DNA of 32,806 nucleotides from UBA6626 sp963579995. GTDB lineage: Bacteria > Planctomycetota > Phycisphaerae > Phycisphaerales > Phycisphaeraceae. Shown here one piece after another: positions 24,868-32,806 of the stretch. Made by a program: the position numbers and the translations under genes. Position 1 is the stretch's first letter. Every line of letters begins with the position of its first letter. The stretch covers positions 1 through 32,806 of the forward strand of contig CAUZIY010000017.1 of NCBI GenBank assembly GCA_963579995.1. The letters are read 5' to 3'. The notes beneath the pieces were generated by a model that worked only from the letters and a program-made list of their open reading frames with translations, did no database searches and was not told the origin of the DNA.

Positions 24868-25297
24868 CGTACGCAGCTAGGGAACAATCATTGACATTTT
24901 GATTGCACACCATGCGCGATGTGATTTGAGGTCTTGATAGGATCGATTTGATAATCTCAGTTGCGCTGCGTATATAACTCGTTCTTAACCCGGCACTTGG
25001 GTCAGGCTGCAGCTTGACCTTGGTTTCACCGAAAAAGGTTGGAACGATCTCTCCGAGCGATCCAGCCACACACTGGATCGCTCTTTTTTTGTTCAATTGG
25101 CACCAGTCATTTGCCTCGGTACTGACCCAGCTCGTAAGGTACCTGGGCTGATCCGATGAATGTCCTGATCATCATGCAATCCACCCGGCAACCCAAGGTT
25201 AAGAGTGCTCGGCATTATCCAAGGGATCTGGCGTCGGACTTAATGCCGGGTCCATTAGAATTGACTCCCTGCGCAACTTGATCACTTGAAAGCCCCC
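24868..25297 (+). other. Intergenic region with strong terminator
   Basis: This 430-base stretch follows the porin gene. It holds a strong terminator at 25055-25090, some 190 bases past the porin stop. Upstream of the terminator are a possible -10 box (TGATAAT near 24949) and the palindrome-like GTCAGGCTGCAGCTTGAC, so a short RNA from here is conceivable. No coding frame is convincing. Confidence 0.5.
25055..25090 (+). terminator. Intrinsic terminator
   Basis: GAGCGATCCAG (25055-25065) pairs perfectly with CTGGATCGCTC (25073-25083) around a 7-base loop and is followed by seven T residues. It ends the porin transcript or a separate small RNA. Confidence 0.92.
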
Positions 25298-26389
25298 ATG
25301 ATTGAGCACTTAATTTTCGACATGCACCTGGACCTGGCCTGGGACGCGATCTTCTGGAATCGTAATTTGACCCTGCCGGTAAAAACGGTTCGTAGCCAGG
25401 AGCAGAGTGAACCTCCGCAGGTAGCTCCTGATTACAACGTTGGTCATTGCACAGTAACCTTTCCGGAGATGAGGCGCGGACATGTTGGACTTATGCTCAG
25501 TACCATCATGTCGCGTGTTGACGCACGCCGAAACTGGATGCGAGATGGGATGCGAACCCAAGAACAGGCCGCGGCAATGGGGCGCGGGCATCTTGCCTAT
25601 TACCAATTGATGGCACGGCGTGGAGAAATCAAGCCGGTCAAATCCGTTGATGACATTGATGAAGCCGTTCTCGCCTGGCAGAACCCAACACCCAAGACGC
25701 CTATCTATCACATTCTGTCAATGGAAAGTGCTGACCCAATTCTTGATCCTGATGACGTTGCCTTTTGGTGGAATGCGGGGCTACGGGCCGTCGGGCCAGC
25801 GCATTTTGGTGATAACACCTATATCCACGGGACTGGCACCGAAGGTGGTCTAAAGCCGCCCGCCAAGGCCCTGTATCAAGCGATGCAGCAAGCCGGAATG
25901 ATCCTGGATATCACCCATATGGCCGACCAAGCTGTCTGGGAGTCACTTGAAATCTGGGATGGAGCGGTATTCGCCTCACACTGCACCTGCCGATCAATTG
26001 TCAATGGGCAGCGGCATCTGACAGATGACATGATCAAGGAGATTATTCGCCGCAATGGCGTCATTGGGCTGGTCTTCTGCCAATGGTTTATTGATCCGGA
26101 AATAACGTGGGAAAGCCGACCGTCGACCTATATCCCGAAGAAAAAAATGGAGGATCTGGTGCCGCACATCGAACATATCGCAGATCTGGCAGGTGGATCA
26201 TTTGATAACATCGCGATTGGCACCGACATGGATGGTGGTTTCGGCGCCGAACTCACCCCAATAGATGTCGATACAATCGCAGACCTGCAACTTCTCCCAG
26301 GCGTTTTAACAGATCATGGTTACGATAATGAAGTGATCACTGGCATCATGCATGCCAATGCCCTGGAATTCTTCAAAAACGTCCTGTAA
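25298..26389 (+). CDS. M19-family (renal-type) dipeptidase
   Basis: Zinc-dependent TIM-barrel dipeptidase of the membrane dipeptidase family, 363 residues from the ATG at 25298 (a TTG at 25286 would add four). Metal ligands are seen in order: DMHLD (H10, D12), SMESADP (bridging Glu), DITHM (His), ASHCTCRSI (His) and IGTDMDGG (Asp). No signal peptide or membrane anchor is visible, so it is probably cytosolic. Bacterial members hydrolyse dipeptides, often with D-residues at the second position, and some act on beta-lactams. It stands alone on the plus strand and is convergent with pyrE. Confidence 0.93.
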   Translation: MIEHLIFDMHLDLAWDAIFWNRNLTLPVKTVRSQEQSEPPQVAPDYNVGHCTVTFPEMRRGHVGLMLSTIMSRVDARRNWMRDGMRTQEQAAAMGRGHLAYYQLMARRGEIKPVKSVDDIDEAVLAWQNPTPKTPIYHILSMESADPILDPDDVAFWWNAGLRAVGPAHFGDNTYIHGTGTEGGLKPPAKALYQAMQQAGMILDITHMADQAVWESLEIWDGAVFASHCTCRSIVNGQRHLTDDMIKEIIRRNGVIGLVFCQWFIDPEITWESRPSTYIPKKKMEDLVPHIEHIADLAGGSFDNIAIGTDMDGGFGAELTPIDVDTIADLQLLPGVLTDHGYDNEVITGIMHANALEFFKNVL

Positions 26390-26604
26390 AACTAGACCTA
26401 AAATTAAACCCCCGTTCACCAAAGCCTAATGCCACCCCTCTACCGTCCCATTGGATGGGAGAACAATACCGGGAGAAGGAGGAAGGGTCTGTGGAAGAAA
26501 GCGCTCTTTACCCTAGCTACAATCCAAAGATAGTTCTAGCGGGCTTACCCCTATCAGCCCTGCCCGCACGAATTGACAGCTGCGAGCAGGGGGTTTCGGG
26601 TCGC

Positions 26605-27129
26605 CTAGTCCCCGATCCCCAGATCTGTCTTCGTGAAAAGACTTTCGAAGACATATCCAGCTGACGTGATTTTCTCACGGGCCCCTTCTTGACGATCTAT
26701 CACCGCCACAATCTTGTTCACGGTCGCGCCAGCCTCACAGATCACTGCAGCTGCCTCGAGAACCTGGCCACCTGATGTTGCGATGTCTTCGACGATCATG
26801 ACTTGATCACCCGCGTTTAACATACCCTCCAATCGTTTTTCTGTACCGTAATCTTTCTTTTGATTACGAATGAGAACCATTGGCAGATTAGCGGCCATCG
26901 CTGCAGCGGCAACAAGGGGAATACCGCCCAATTCGGCACCAGCAAGGCGGGTTACCGAATCGTCAGCATACTGAGAAAAAAGCACACCGAGAGCTGCCAG
27001 GATATCCGGCTGGGTTTCAAATAAATATTTGTCCAGGTAGTAGCTACTCTTGCGGCCACTACGCAATGTAAAATCGCCGCGAAGCAAGGCGGTGCTCGAG
27101 ATTCTCTGAATCAGTTGCTGCCTATCCAT
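26605..27129 (-). CDS. pyrE: Orotate phosphoribosyltransferase
   Basis: Transfers the phosphoribosyl group of PRPP to orotate to make OMP in pyrimidine synthesis. From the ATG at 27129 it has 174 residues; an upstream ATG at 27174 would add an extra 15 residues not typical of the family. RGDFTLRSGRKSSYYLDKY near the start is characteristic. AGAELGGIPL binds substrate, KKDYGTEKRLEG is the flexible catalytic loop, and VMIVEDIATSGGQV is the PRPP-binding motif with paired acidic residues. The gene stands alone and diverges from the SDR gene, with only 56 bases between starts. Confidence 0.95.
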   Translation of the reverse strand: MDRQQLIQRISSTALLRGDFTLRSGRKSSYYLDKYLFETQPDILAALGVLFSQYADDSVTRLAGAELGGIPLVAAAAMAANLPMVLIRNQKKDYGTEKRLEGMLNAGDQVMIVEDIATSGGQVLEAAAVICEAGATVNKIVAVIDRQEGAREKITSAGYVFESLFTKTDLGIGD

Positions 27130-27185
27130 GTCAGAAGCGAGTATAGCCACAATCAACATCGTGGACAGCCGCATGAATTACCGCC

Positions 27186-28043
27186 ATGGGTTACACTCCC
27201 ATGGTGATGGGTATTGATCTGGCCGGAAAAGTAATTGCAATCACTGGCGCAAGTAGTGGCATTGGTGCGGCCACTGCAGTTGCCTGCGCACGGGCCGGCA
27301 TGAATGTTGCGATTGGCGCGCGACGAATGGACCGACTTGAAGACGTTGCCGCCCAGATCATCCAGGCAGGGCGTAATGCCGTTGCCATGCCTTGTGATGT
27401 GGATCGTGATGATGATGTCCAAAATTTTATCGAACGGTCTAGAACTCAATGGGGTCGATTGGACGCGGTCTTTGCCAATGCTGGCGTGGGTCTGTGCAAA
27501 CCCATCATCGATACAAGCGACACCCAAATGCGATCGATCTTTGAAACCAACTATTTCGGCACACTGCGTGTAATTCGCTCAGCCGCACCCTTGATGAAAA
27601 AACAAGGACATGGACATATCCTGATCTGTTCAAGCGCAGCCAGTGAGATCGGAATGCCCATGTATGGAGCATACTGCGCCACAAAGGCTGCACAGGATTC
27701 CATTGCTGGTGCCCTTCGCGCCGAACTGGCCGATGAAGGGATCCATGTCAGCAGTATCCATCCCATTGGAACCCGAACCGAATTCTCCGATGTCACTGCC
27801 GTACGTTCAGGACATGCTCATCAATCATTCAACACACCGTCGGCCATGGTTCAGGACGCTGCAGTTGTTGCTCGATCTATTGTCCGCTGCCTTCGACGCC
27901 CAAGACCGGAAGTGTGGCCCCACTGGCCCTCGCGGCTTGGGCTAGCCATCGTGACGGCATTCCCGCCACTCGGTGCCAATACAATGCGACGGATAATGCG
28001 GCGACGATTTGCCAAACATGTTAACGGGATCCACACAGCATGA
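27186..28043 (+). CDS. Short-chain dehydrogenase/reductase
   Basis: Classical SDR, 285 residues. TGASSGIGAAT (about 20-30) binds the cofactor, NAG is at about 100, and the catalytic Ser and the YxxxK pair appear as CSSAAS and YGAYCATK. ARRMDR after the second strand suggests NADP(H) preference. The C-terminal 40 residues are basic and contain a hydrophobic stretch (LGLAIVTAFPPLG), which could attach the protein to the membrane. Several ATGs (27186, 27201, 27207) could start it and none has a clear ribosome binding site. The stop overlaps the gmhA start in ATGA (28040-28043), so the two are co-translated; the substrate is unknown. Confidence 0.92.
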   Translation: MGYTPMVMGIDLAGKVIAITGASSGIGAATAVACARAGMNVAIGARRMDRLEDVAAQIIQAGRNAVAMPCDVDRDDDVQNFIERSRTQWGRLDAVFANAGVGLCKPIIDTSDTQMRSIFETNYFGTLRVIRSAAPLMKKQGHGHILICSSAASEIGMPMYGAYCATKAAQDSIAGALRAELADEGIHVSSIHPIGTRTEFSDVTAVRSGHAHQSFNTPSAMVQDAAVVARSIVRCLRRPRPEVWPHWPSRLGLAIVTAFPPLGANTMRRIMRRRFAKHVNGIHTA

Positions 28044-28645
28044 ATCTACAGAATGCTCAATCACTGCTTCGTGCCAATATCGACAAGTCACGCGCGGTGC
28101 TTAGTGAACTCGATCAACTCACCGAACCGCTTGAACAAGCAGCCACTTTGCTCCTCACAGCCCTAGTCAATGGACGAAAGGTTTTGTGTTGCGGCAATGG
28201 AGGAAGCGCAGCAGATTGTGCCCACCTGACGGCTGAGATTGTCGGACGGTATGTACTGGATAGACCGGGCTTCGCGGCCGTTGACCTAACGGCAAACCAT
28301 AGCCTGATGACCGCACTGTTGAATGATTTTCCGCACCAAGAGATCTTTGCTCGACAGGTTGAAGCGCTTGGCGGTGAGGGTGACGTGCTGCTGGCAATTT
28401 CAACCAGTGGCCGCAGTCAGAATGTGAAGCTGGCATTGGAAAAAGCGCCGGCTCATGGACTGGGAACGATCGCGATGCTGGGCAAGGGTGGCGGCGACTG
28501 CGCGGGACTGGCCACAGTTGAGTTGATGGTGCCGTCGGACAATACACAGCGTATCCAAGAAGCACATTTACTGCTCTACCACACCCTTTGCGACTTGATG
28601 GACCCGGTATTGGCCGATTCACGGCTAGACATGCACTTGGGTTGA
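28040..28645 (+). CDS. gmhA: Phosphoheptose isomerase-like SIS-domain protein (GmhA type)
   Basis: GmhA converts sedoheptulose 7-phosphate to D-glycero-D-manno-heptose 7-phosphate, the first step towards the ADP-heptose used in lipopolysaccharide cores. 201 residues, the usual size. CGNGGSAADCAHLTAE contains the phosphate loop and the zinc ligands His and Glu. STSGRSQNV is the second phosphate loop. TQRIQEAHLLLYH supplies the zinc-binding Gln and His. All four zinc ligands of E. coli GmhA therefore have counterparts. Translation is coupled to the SDR gene. The neighbouring heptose genes (gmhB, hldE) are not in the window, so a related ketose phosphate role is not excluded. Confidence 0.9.
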   Translation: MNLQNAQSLLRANIDKSRAVLSELDQLTEPLEQAATLLLTALVNGRKVLCCGNGGSAADCAHLTAEIVGRYVLDRPGFAAVDLTANHSLMTALLNDFPHQEIFARQVEALGGEGDVLLAISTSGRSQNVKLALEKAPAHGLGTIAMLGKGGGDCAGLATVELMVPSDNTQRIQEAHLLLYHTLCDLMDPVLADSRLDMHLG

Positions 28646-28684
28646 GATGATAAGAGCAAACTTCCCCACTCACAATCAATGATA

Positions 28685-29161
28685 TTACACCTGCTCAAAG
28701 CAGACCTTATCATCCACTTGAACGGTACCGGAATCGATAATTTGGCCGTAGACACCACCCCGGCACCCGGTGGCCAGGGCGGCGCGGAGGCCCGGTTGCC
28801 ATTGGTCAATTCCCCGACAAGGTTTTGTTTCCGCTTTGACATCGACACGAAGATGGCCAATGCGAATGGTCTTGCCAATTAAATGCTCAAGCGTATTAGC
28901 CTCAATCAAAAGATTGGCGCGTCGGGTATGCCAGGGAAGATCAACACCGAGTTGTTGAATCACCTCCTTCCACTGCCATGATGCCAAAAGGGTGATGCCA
29001 CGTTCGACACTTGAACCGTAGTCACCCGCCAGGCAGCCATTTGCATAAGCTTCCGCCTGGTTTACTTCAATCATTGGCCCGCGATGATCGCTACGTACGG
29101 CAATAGCCAGCACCCCCCCTATCTGCTGTTTGGTCTGATCTGTTGGACTAGCGGTGAACAT
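28685..29161 (-). CDS. MOSC-domain protein
   Basis: MOSC domains bind sulfur or molybdenum-cofactor species and occur in molybdenum-cofactor sulfurases and in stand-alone proteins such as YiiM. 158 residues, essentially only the domain. LPWHTRRANLLIE, then ETKPC with its conserved Cys, then GCRGGVYGQIIDSG follow the family order. AAGG lies upstream of the ATG. It is 20 bases downstream of the spermidine synthase remnant and convergent with gmhA with only 39 bases between stops. The exact reaction is unknown. Confidence 0.88.
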   Translation of the reverse strand: MFTASPTDQTKQQIGGVLAIAVRSDHRGPMIEVNQAEAYANGCLAGDYGSSVERGITLLASWQWKEVIQQLGVDLPWHTRRANLLIEANTLEHLIGKTIRIGHLRVDVKAETKPCRGIDQWQPGLRAALATGCRGGVYGQIIDSGTVQVDDKVCFEQV

Positions 29162-29181
29162 TACCTGACCTTCAAGGTTAT

Positions 29182-29773
29182 CTAGGCCAACACTCCTGTG
29201 TTTTCACCCTCGATGGAAGAGCATTCCAATACACGATGGATAGCATCACGCACATGACGAGGCTGACTGAACATGCCGAGCAACGCAATGCCGTCGAGCA
29301 TGCGTAATGACTTTGGACCGCCGTGAATATGAGCTTGGAGCAGTTGGTCAATATCAAATGGATCCCAGCAGGTATTGATGGGTTGGTCAGAAGCCATCAC
29401 CAAACCCCAAGGTGAAAGAAAACTCGGAACAAATGATGAATAGATCACCGTGTGATTAAACACCATGCTGACTGCATTCACAATCTAGATATGCAGTAAA
29501 ATTTCATCTGGCGAAACTGAACCTGCCTGCACCACAAAGGTGCCATCCGGACTGAGCACACTTTCCATCAGTTCAAAGGCTTCCCTGAAGAACAGCTTGG
29601 ATGCGGGTCCATATGGGTACCGGATCAGACAGATCGCAAACGATCACATCAAAAACTTCGTCACAGCAGGCGAGGTAATCAAATGCATTGGCAATGATGG
29701 TTTGGGCTCGATGGTCATCAATTGCCTCCATTGCCGGTTCATTGTCTACGCGGTATCGGCAAGCACCCGGCAA
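29182..29773 (-). pseudogene. speE: Decayed spermidine synthase (SpeE-like) remnant
   Basis: Read on the minus strand, one frame (29773-29573) gives IIANAFDYLA...FDVIVCDLSDP, the end of the SpeE methyltransferase-like core. After a frame change near 29610-29622 the next frame continues with YGPASKLFFREAFEL and GTFVVQAGSV. It then hits TAG at 29485-29487, after which the same frame resumes as VNAVSMVFNHTVIYSSFVPSF...WGLVMAS and ends with MLDGIALLGMFSQPRHVRDAI, the typical SpeE C-terminus. The N-terminal half with the glycine-rich cofactor loop is absent, since the neighbouring membrane gene occupies its place. One frameshift, one in-frame stop and a 5' truncation make loss of function almost certain, unless the assembly is wrong at two sites. 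Confidence 0.85.
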
Positions 29774-30299
29774 TCAAGCAGACGAGCATCAACGATAGCA
29801 CAAAGGCTATCGAAAAATGGGAAAGCAATTGCGGCTGACCGAGTGTGACGGCAATCCAAACCGCAAGCAAAACATAACGGACAATCCTAAACAAATTCAG
29901 TATCTGAAAATGAGAGGTGAGCGTCTCAGCCATCATGATGACCACGACCGTGATAATCAATGCACTTAGGCAACCCTGGAGACGAGCCAAATGACCATCT
30001 GTTTTCTCCTGCCGATTGTTCTGTTGCCTGGTTAAAGCGTTAACCACCGCCTGCCTGATCGCCCCATCGGACACATCTTCGTCATGCAGGAATATTTCCG
30101 GAGGCAGCTCTGAAGAACTGGATTGCTCGACATCTGACAGCCCAATATCACCGGTCAAGAACAACAGGTCATAGAGGTCCGGTGCCCCACGGCCCAAAAC
30201 ATGGGGACCAAGAAGTAAGCCGACAAAAACCCCGACAATGATTAGCCAAAGATCCCGTTGATTAGGCCTTGCCTGGGCAGATCCGATATCGGGTTGCAT
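29739..30299 (-). CDS. Membrane protein of unknown function
   Basis: About 186 residues from the ATG at 30299 (a GTG at 30302 adds one). One helix near residues 18-38 (LWLIIVGVFVGLLLGPHVLG) is followed by a polar loop with an acidic, Ser-rich stretch (VEQSSSSELPPE), then three further helices from about 107 to the end. I recognise no family. It lies 125 bases downstream of the anti-sigma gene, and its 3' end overlaps the first 35 bases recognisable as spermidine synthase. It may be an intact gene whose downstream neighbour lost its 5' half by deletion. Moderately hydrophobic frames can also arise by chance, so confidence is limited. Confidence 0.6.
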   Translation of the reverse strand: MQPDIGSAQARPNQRDLWLIIVGVFVGLLLGPHVLGRGAPDLYDLLFLTGDIGLSDVEQSSSSELPPEIFLHDEDVSDGAIRQAVVNALTRQQNNRQEKTDGHLARLQGCLSALIITVVVIMMAETLTSHFQILNLFRIVRYVLLAVWIAVTLGQPQLLSHFSIAFVLSLMLVCLIAGCLPIPRRQ

Positions 30300-30424
30300 C
30301 ACCAGAGCTTACCGAAGTTGCGACATGTAACAAACCTGTACAGGGAGCAATTAACAGTCGTGAATATATTGAAACTGCAGCCATCAACCCCGCTAGCCAC
30401 TACACCCGTTTTACCACCGGTGTG

Positions 30425-31420
30425 TTAGGGGATCAGATGCGAGTCGCCAATCTGCGTAGGTGCTTCATCGCCGGCAAAAATCCTCACACCCTTAATCGTC
30501 CATATGTTGTCGCCCTCTACGGTCTCCGGCCGGATCGACCAGCGCACCGCTCCATCTACCGAGAGGATGTTCTGCCCCGATCCGTGAACCGCACTGGGGC
30601 TCTCAATGCCGATGTTTACACGTAGCCGAAATGGCTGTCCCTTTTGGATTACAAACAAGGGATTCTTATCCGCCAGCAATGCCATAATATTGGGAAGTTG
30701 GCCAAATTTTGGGATCTGAATTGCAAACTGGTTCTGGTAGCTGAAGGGCACTGCAGCGTGGCTCGTCCAATCAGTCGCATTCGGATCAACATGCCGCGGC
30801 GTGTGTGCATTTGCCGCACATGAAAGTGTCGCTGGCGACAAGTAACGGTTACGGATTAACAGGTACAAGTGCTGGGAGTTCGACCGGACAAAACCATCTT
30901 CATCTGGTGACTGGCCTACTTCATACCAAGTTGAGCCCGGGCGCACCTTCCCGCGAGGCAGGGTGCCAAAATCCGCTGCATAAGACCGCAACCCCACACC
31001 TGCTGCTTGTAAGTTGGCTGCGCATGCAACACGTTGCGCATCAGCCTGGTTGGCATGTAATATCGGAATCATCAACGTTGCCATGACCAGCAACGACGCC
31101 GCTACGGCCATCGCCTCACGCCAACCAAAACTTGATGCGGGTGCTGAAAGTGTCTGAATCTGTTGTGCAAATTGCCGACGCTGCTTGGCCTCGCCCACCC
31201 GAGCCAATGTGCTGCGGAAAAGATCTGGTGAAGGCGGCTCGACATCATACGCATCAAGAAGACCCAGAACTTGCTTGGCCTTAAGAATGCGCGGTGACTG
31301 GGCGGCCCGAGAGGGATCAGATTCTATATTTTGATGGCCGGAGAGAAGAGCATCGACGGCATTGGCGTCTTCGGGATTAAGTCCTACTGGGTCAGACGGA
31401 TCCTTCATGACCAAGCTCAT
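30425..31420 (-). CDS. Probable anti-sigma factor fused to a DUF1559 / H-X9-DG pseudopilin-like domain
   Basis: 331 residues with a single membrane helix (about 102-122) separating a cytoplasmic part of about 100 residues from a larger outer part. Just after the helix, QRVACAANLQAAGVGLRSY and FGTLPRG match the first helix and 'LPPG' loop of DUF1559 pseudopilins. Near the end, HGSGQNILSVDG is an exact H-X9-DG motif (His, nine residues, Asp-Gly). The cytoplasmic half has no zinc-finger HxxxCxxC, so it is assigned as anti-sigma only because it directly follows an ECF sigma gene and has one membrane helix. AAGGAAGG precedes the ATG at 31420. Likely senses an envelope signal and holds the sigma factor at the membrane. 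Confidence 0.75.
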   Translation of the reverse strand: MSLVMKDPSDPVGLNPEDANAVDALLSGHQNIESDPSRAAQSPRILKAKQVLGLLDAYDVEPPSPDLFRSTLARVGEAKQRRQFAQQIQTLSAPASSFGWREAMAVAASLLVMATLMIPILHANQADAQRVACAANLQAAGVGLRSYAADFGTLPRGKVRPGSTWYEVGQSPDEDGFVRSNSQHLYLLIRNRYLSPATLSCAANAHTPRHVDPNATDWTSHAAVPFSYQNQFAIQIPKFGQLPNIMALLADKNPLFVIQKGQPFRLRVNIGIESPSAVHGSGQNILSVDGAVRWSIRPETVEGDNIWTIKGVRIFAGDEAPTQIGDSHLIP

Positions 31421-31457
31421 GCCTTCCTTTTGATTGGCGGATTAGACATGCCCAGCC

Positions 31458-32075
31458 TCAATTTGATTGCTCCAACTTCTGTTTCCAACGCTGGGCGAAA
31501 GTACCCACTGCCGCATGCAGGCGGCTTTTGACGGTTCCAAGTGGAATGTGCAAGACCTCGGCGACCTGTTTATAGGAAAACTGATGAAAATACGCCAACA
31601 GGAGAATCTCCCGCAGATGCTCGGGCAAGCCATCAACAACTGCCCGCACTAAATCTGCCGTTTCTTGCTGTACCGTTTCGTCATCCGGCAGAGGCAGATT
31701 GGCCTCTAGCAAATCCAGAAACTGCCGGTCCTCGTCTGATCCTGGCTGAACCGGCGAAGAAAGCTGTGTCGCAGCGCGACGTTTACTTCTACGCAGATAG
31801 TCCCTAGCTTTGTTCGCCGCAATTGTAAAAAGCCAAGGTTTAAATCGCCTGGATGTTTGGAATGTATCGATTGAAACGTGTACCTGCAGAAAAGTGTCCT
31901 GAAAAACATCCTCTGCAGCCGCTCGATCCCGAACAAATCGGACCAGAAAGCGGTAAAGCTCCTGCTGATATCGCCCCACAAGCTGCGAGAAGGCCTGCTG
32001 GTCACCACGACGATACGAACGCACAAGCTGCTCATCTGGCATGTTGATCCGCTTGTGATCTGCGTTCAAGTCCAT
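31458..32075 (-). CDS. ECF-type RNA polymerase sigma factor
   Basis: 205 residues. Region 2 (about 15-95) contains QQAFSQLVGRYQQELYRF and AAEDVFQDTFLQV, then KPWLFTIAANKARDYLRR. An acidic linker rich in Pro and Asp follows (about 100-135). Region 4 (about 140-195) has LPEHLREILLLAYFHQFSYK followed by the helix-turn-helix VAEVLHIPLGTVKSRLHAAV. Regions 1.1 and 3 are absent, as in all ECF factors. The ATG at 32075 is used; a second at 32042 is possible. The gene is followed after 37 bases by the probable anti-sigma gene, the usual arrangement. Confidence 0.95.
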   Translation of the reverse strand: MDLNADHKRINMPDEQLVRSYRRGDQQAFSQLVGRYQQELYRFLVRFVRDRAAAEDVFQDTFLQVHVSIDTFQTSRRFKPWLFTIAANKARDYLRRSKRRAATQLSSPVQPGSDEDRQFLDLLEANLPLPDDETVQQETADLVRAVVDGLPEHLREILLLAYFHQFSYKQVAEVLHIPLGTVKSRLHAAVGTFAQRWKQKLEQSN

Positions 32076-32223
32076 ATATCAGCGTATCTTACTGACTTTA
32101 TGAGTAATATTTCCCAACCCTCGACCAGACCAAAAGAATATCGCGGCCCCCATGGGATAGATATAACTCGCATGACCACCGGTTACCTAAATAGGGTCGA
32201 TTTAAACCTCAAATCCACCCTTA

Positions 32224-32806
32224 TTAGACCCCACACGATGCCAATTTCTCCAATGGGTAAACTAACAAACCAGAAGCCAGTTTTGGATAAAAAAATGTAC
32301 TCTTTTGCGGCATGAGCTCACCCGCCTGGCTTACCGCTTGAACCTCTTCAATGGATACAGGCTGAAGAACCACCCCAAGCTGCTGATCCGGAGCTTGGGC
32401 CTGCCCATGGACTTCAGCCAGCGTATGAGGAAACTTCCAAGTGATTTGCGATCCATTGTCTGAAGGAAATGCGGGCTTGCAGATCCTTTCCACAACTAGA
32501 TGCTGGACAATTGACACATCCAGCTGCCGCCAAGTCAAGCTCCGATCTCCATGCGTGCTAGACAGTGGATCTGATTCCGTGGTGGTCACCAAGTAAAGCC
32601 GTGCTTGAGATTCCGACGGGACGTAAAACCCCATTGCGTGCGGACCTGTCGTGGCCAGAGCGGCCGCGAGCGCCTCTAAATTATCACCAGGAAAAGTCTC
32701 GATCTTCAGTAAACCGTCAGCCGCCTTGCGAAATGTTGAAAAATCAAAGTCTGGCATTCCGCCAAATACACGGTGTGTTGCTCCGAGCTGCATACCCGGG
32801 TCTTCA
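32224..32806 (-). CDS. DUF1015-family protein, C-terminal part only
   Basis: The frame is open to the window edge, so the gene starts outside; the ATG at 32793 is internal, since coding sequence continues before it. About 193 residues are visible. Near the end LMPQKSTFFYPKLASGLLVYPLE matches the conserved C-terminal signature of DUF1015 proteins ('MPxKSTyFyPKlxsGLv'). The family's own Asp-Gly-His-His-Arg motif would lie in the missing N-terminal half. Function is unknown for the family; it often occurs near serine or phosphoglycerate metabolism genes. It ends 148 bases upstream of the ECF sigma gene, on the same strand. Confidence 0.82.
   Translation of the reverse strand, partial: EDPGMQLGATHRVFGGMPDFDFSTFRKAADGLLKIETFPGDNLEALAAALATTGPHAMGFYVPSESQARLYLVTTTESDPLSSTHGDRSLTWRQLDVSIVQHLVVERICKPAFPSDNGSQITWKFPHTLAEVHGQAQAPDQQLGVVLQPVSIEEVQAVSQAGELMPQKSTFFYPKLASGLLVYPLEKLASCGV

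Noticed and set aside
24833..25096. Minus-strand frame of 87 codons
   Set aside because: It starts inside the terminator hairpin, overlaps the porin 3' end and has no ribosome binding site or recognisable residue pattern.
26455..26664. Plus-strand frame of 69 codons between the dipeptidase and pyrE
   Set aside because: It runs into the 3' end of pyrE on the other strand, lacks a good ribosome binding site and resembles no family.
29774..29850. Alternative frame upstream of the spermidine synthase remnant that contains IVDARLLDCRVL
   Set aside because: It faintly recalls a SpeE strand, but the same bases are better explained as the hydrophobic end of the membrane protein, and no glycine-rich cofactor loop is present upstream.

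Overview
The window looks like a chromosomal segment of a planctomycete, most likely a marine member of the Phycisphaerae. This is inferred from gene content, not from a ribosomal marker. The pointers are two PEP-CTERM proteins (one with HAF repeats and paired Asp-rich dockerin-like loops), an H-X9-DG pseudopilin-type protein, a Ddl/FtsQ-like pair, a Gcw_chp/TorF-type porin, a DUF4838 protein, and a secreted-protein fragment with the planctomycete 'NLVTGNVTGLG' pattern. I see no CRISPR array, insertion sequence, prophage or replication origin.

Layout. (1) 1-5.3 kb, minus strand: a conserved unknown, ddl, an ftsQ-like gene, a polytopic membrane protein, greA, and the start of a secreted protein cut by the window edge. 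(2) 5.3-9.8 kb: tRNA-Asn(GTT), a three-domain MetallophosN-phosphoesterase-PQQ propeller protein, then a divergent pair made of a PHP-domain phosphoesterase (minus) and a DapA-type lyase (plus). (3) 9.8-20.4 kb: nine tightly packed minus-strand genes that read as one catabolic operon. In transcription order they are a NodB-type deacetylase, M24 peptidase, metallophosphoesterase, small dimeric alpha/beta-barrel protein, aldo/keto reductase, HpcH/HpaI aldolase, amidohydrolase, five-bladed-propeller glycosidase-like protein and an exported DUF4838 protein. Two joins are 4-bp ATGA overlaps and one is TGATG. (4) 20.6-23.2 kb: two PEP-CTERM surface proteins, the second with a good terminator. (5) 23.2-25.1 kb: a long regulatory region with a near-consensus sigma-54 promoter and an upstream 11-bp inverted repeat, then a Gcw_chp/TorF-like porin and a strong terminator. 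(6) 25.3-28.7 kb: an M19 dipeptidase, pyrE (opposite strand), and an SDR oxidoreductase translationally coupled to gmhA. (7) 28.7-32.8 kb, minus strand: a DUF1015 fragment, an ECF sigma factor, its probable anti-sigma partner (fused to a DUF1559/H-X9-DG pseudopilin-like domain), a small membrane protein, a decayed spermidine synthase and a MOSC protein.

How it fits together. The nine-gene operon plus the divergent DapA/PHP pair is the best candidate for an undescribed system. It combines one exported glycan-related protein with a set of apparently cytosolic enzymes (aldolase, reductase, amidohydrolase, deacetylase, phosphoesterase), and it has no transporter, sulfatase, kinase or regulator of its own. 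This suggests breakdown of an acylated or otherwise modified sugar-containing compound, but the substrate cannot be read from sequence. The sigma-54 porin suggests a nutrient-controlled outer-membrane pore. The sigma/anti-sigma pair suggests envelope sensing. Functional assignments rest on motifs read by eye; no database search was run.
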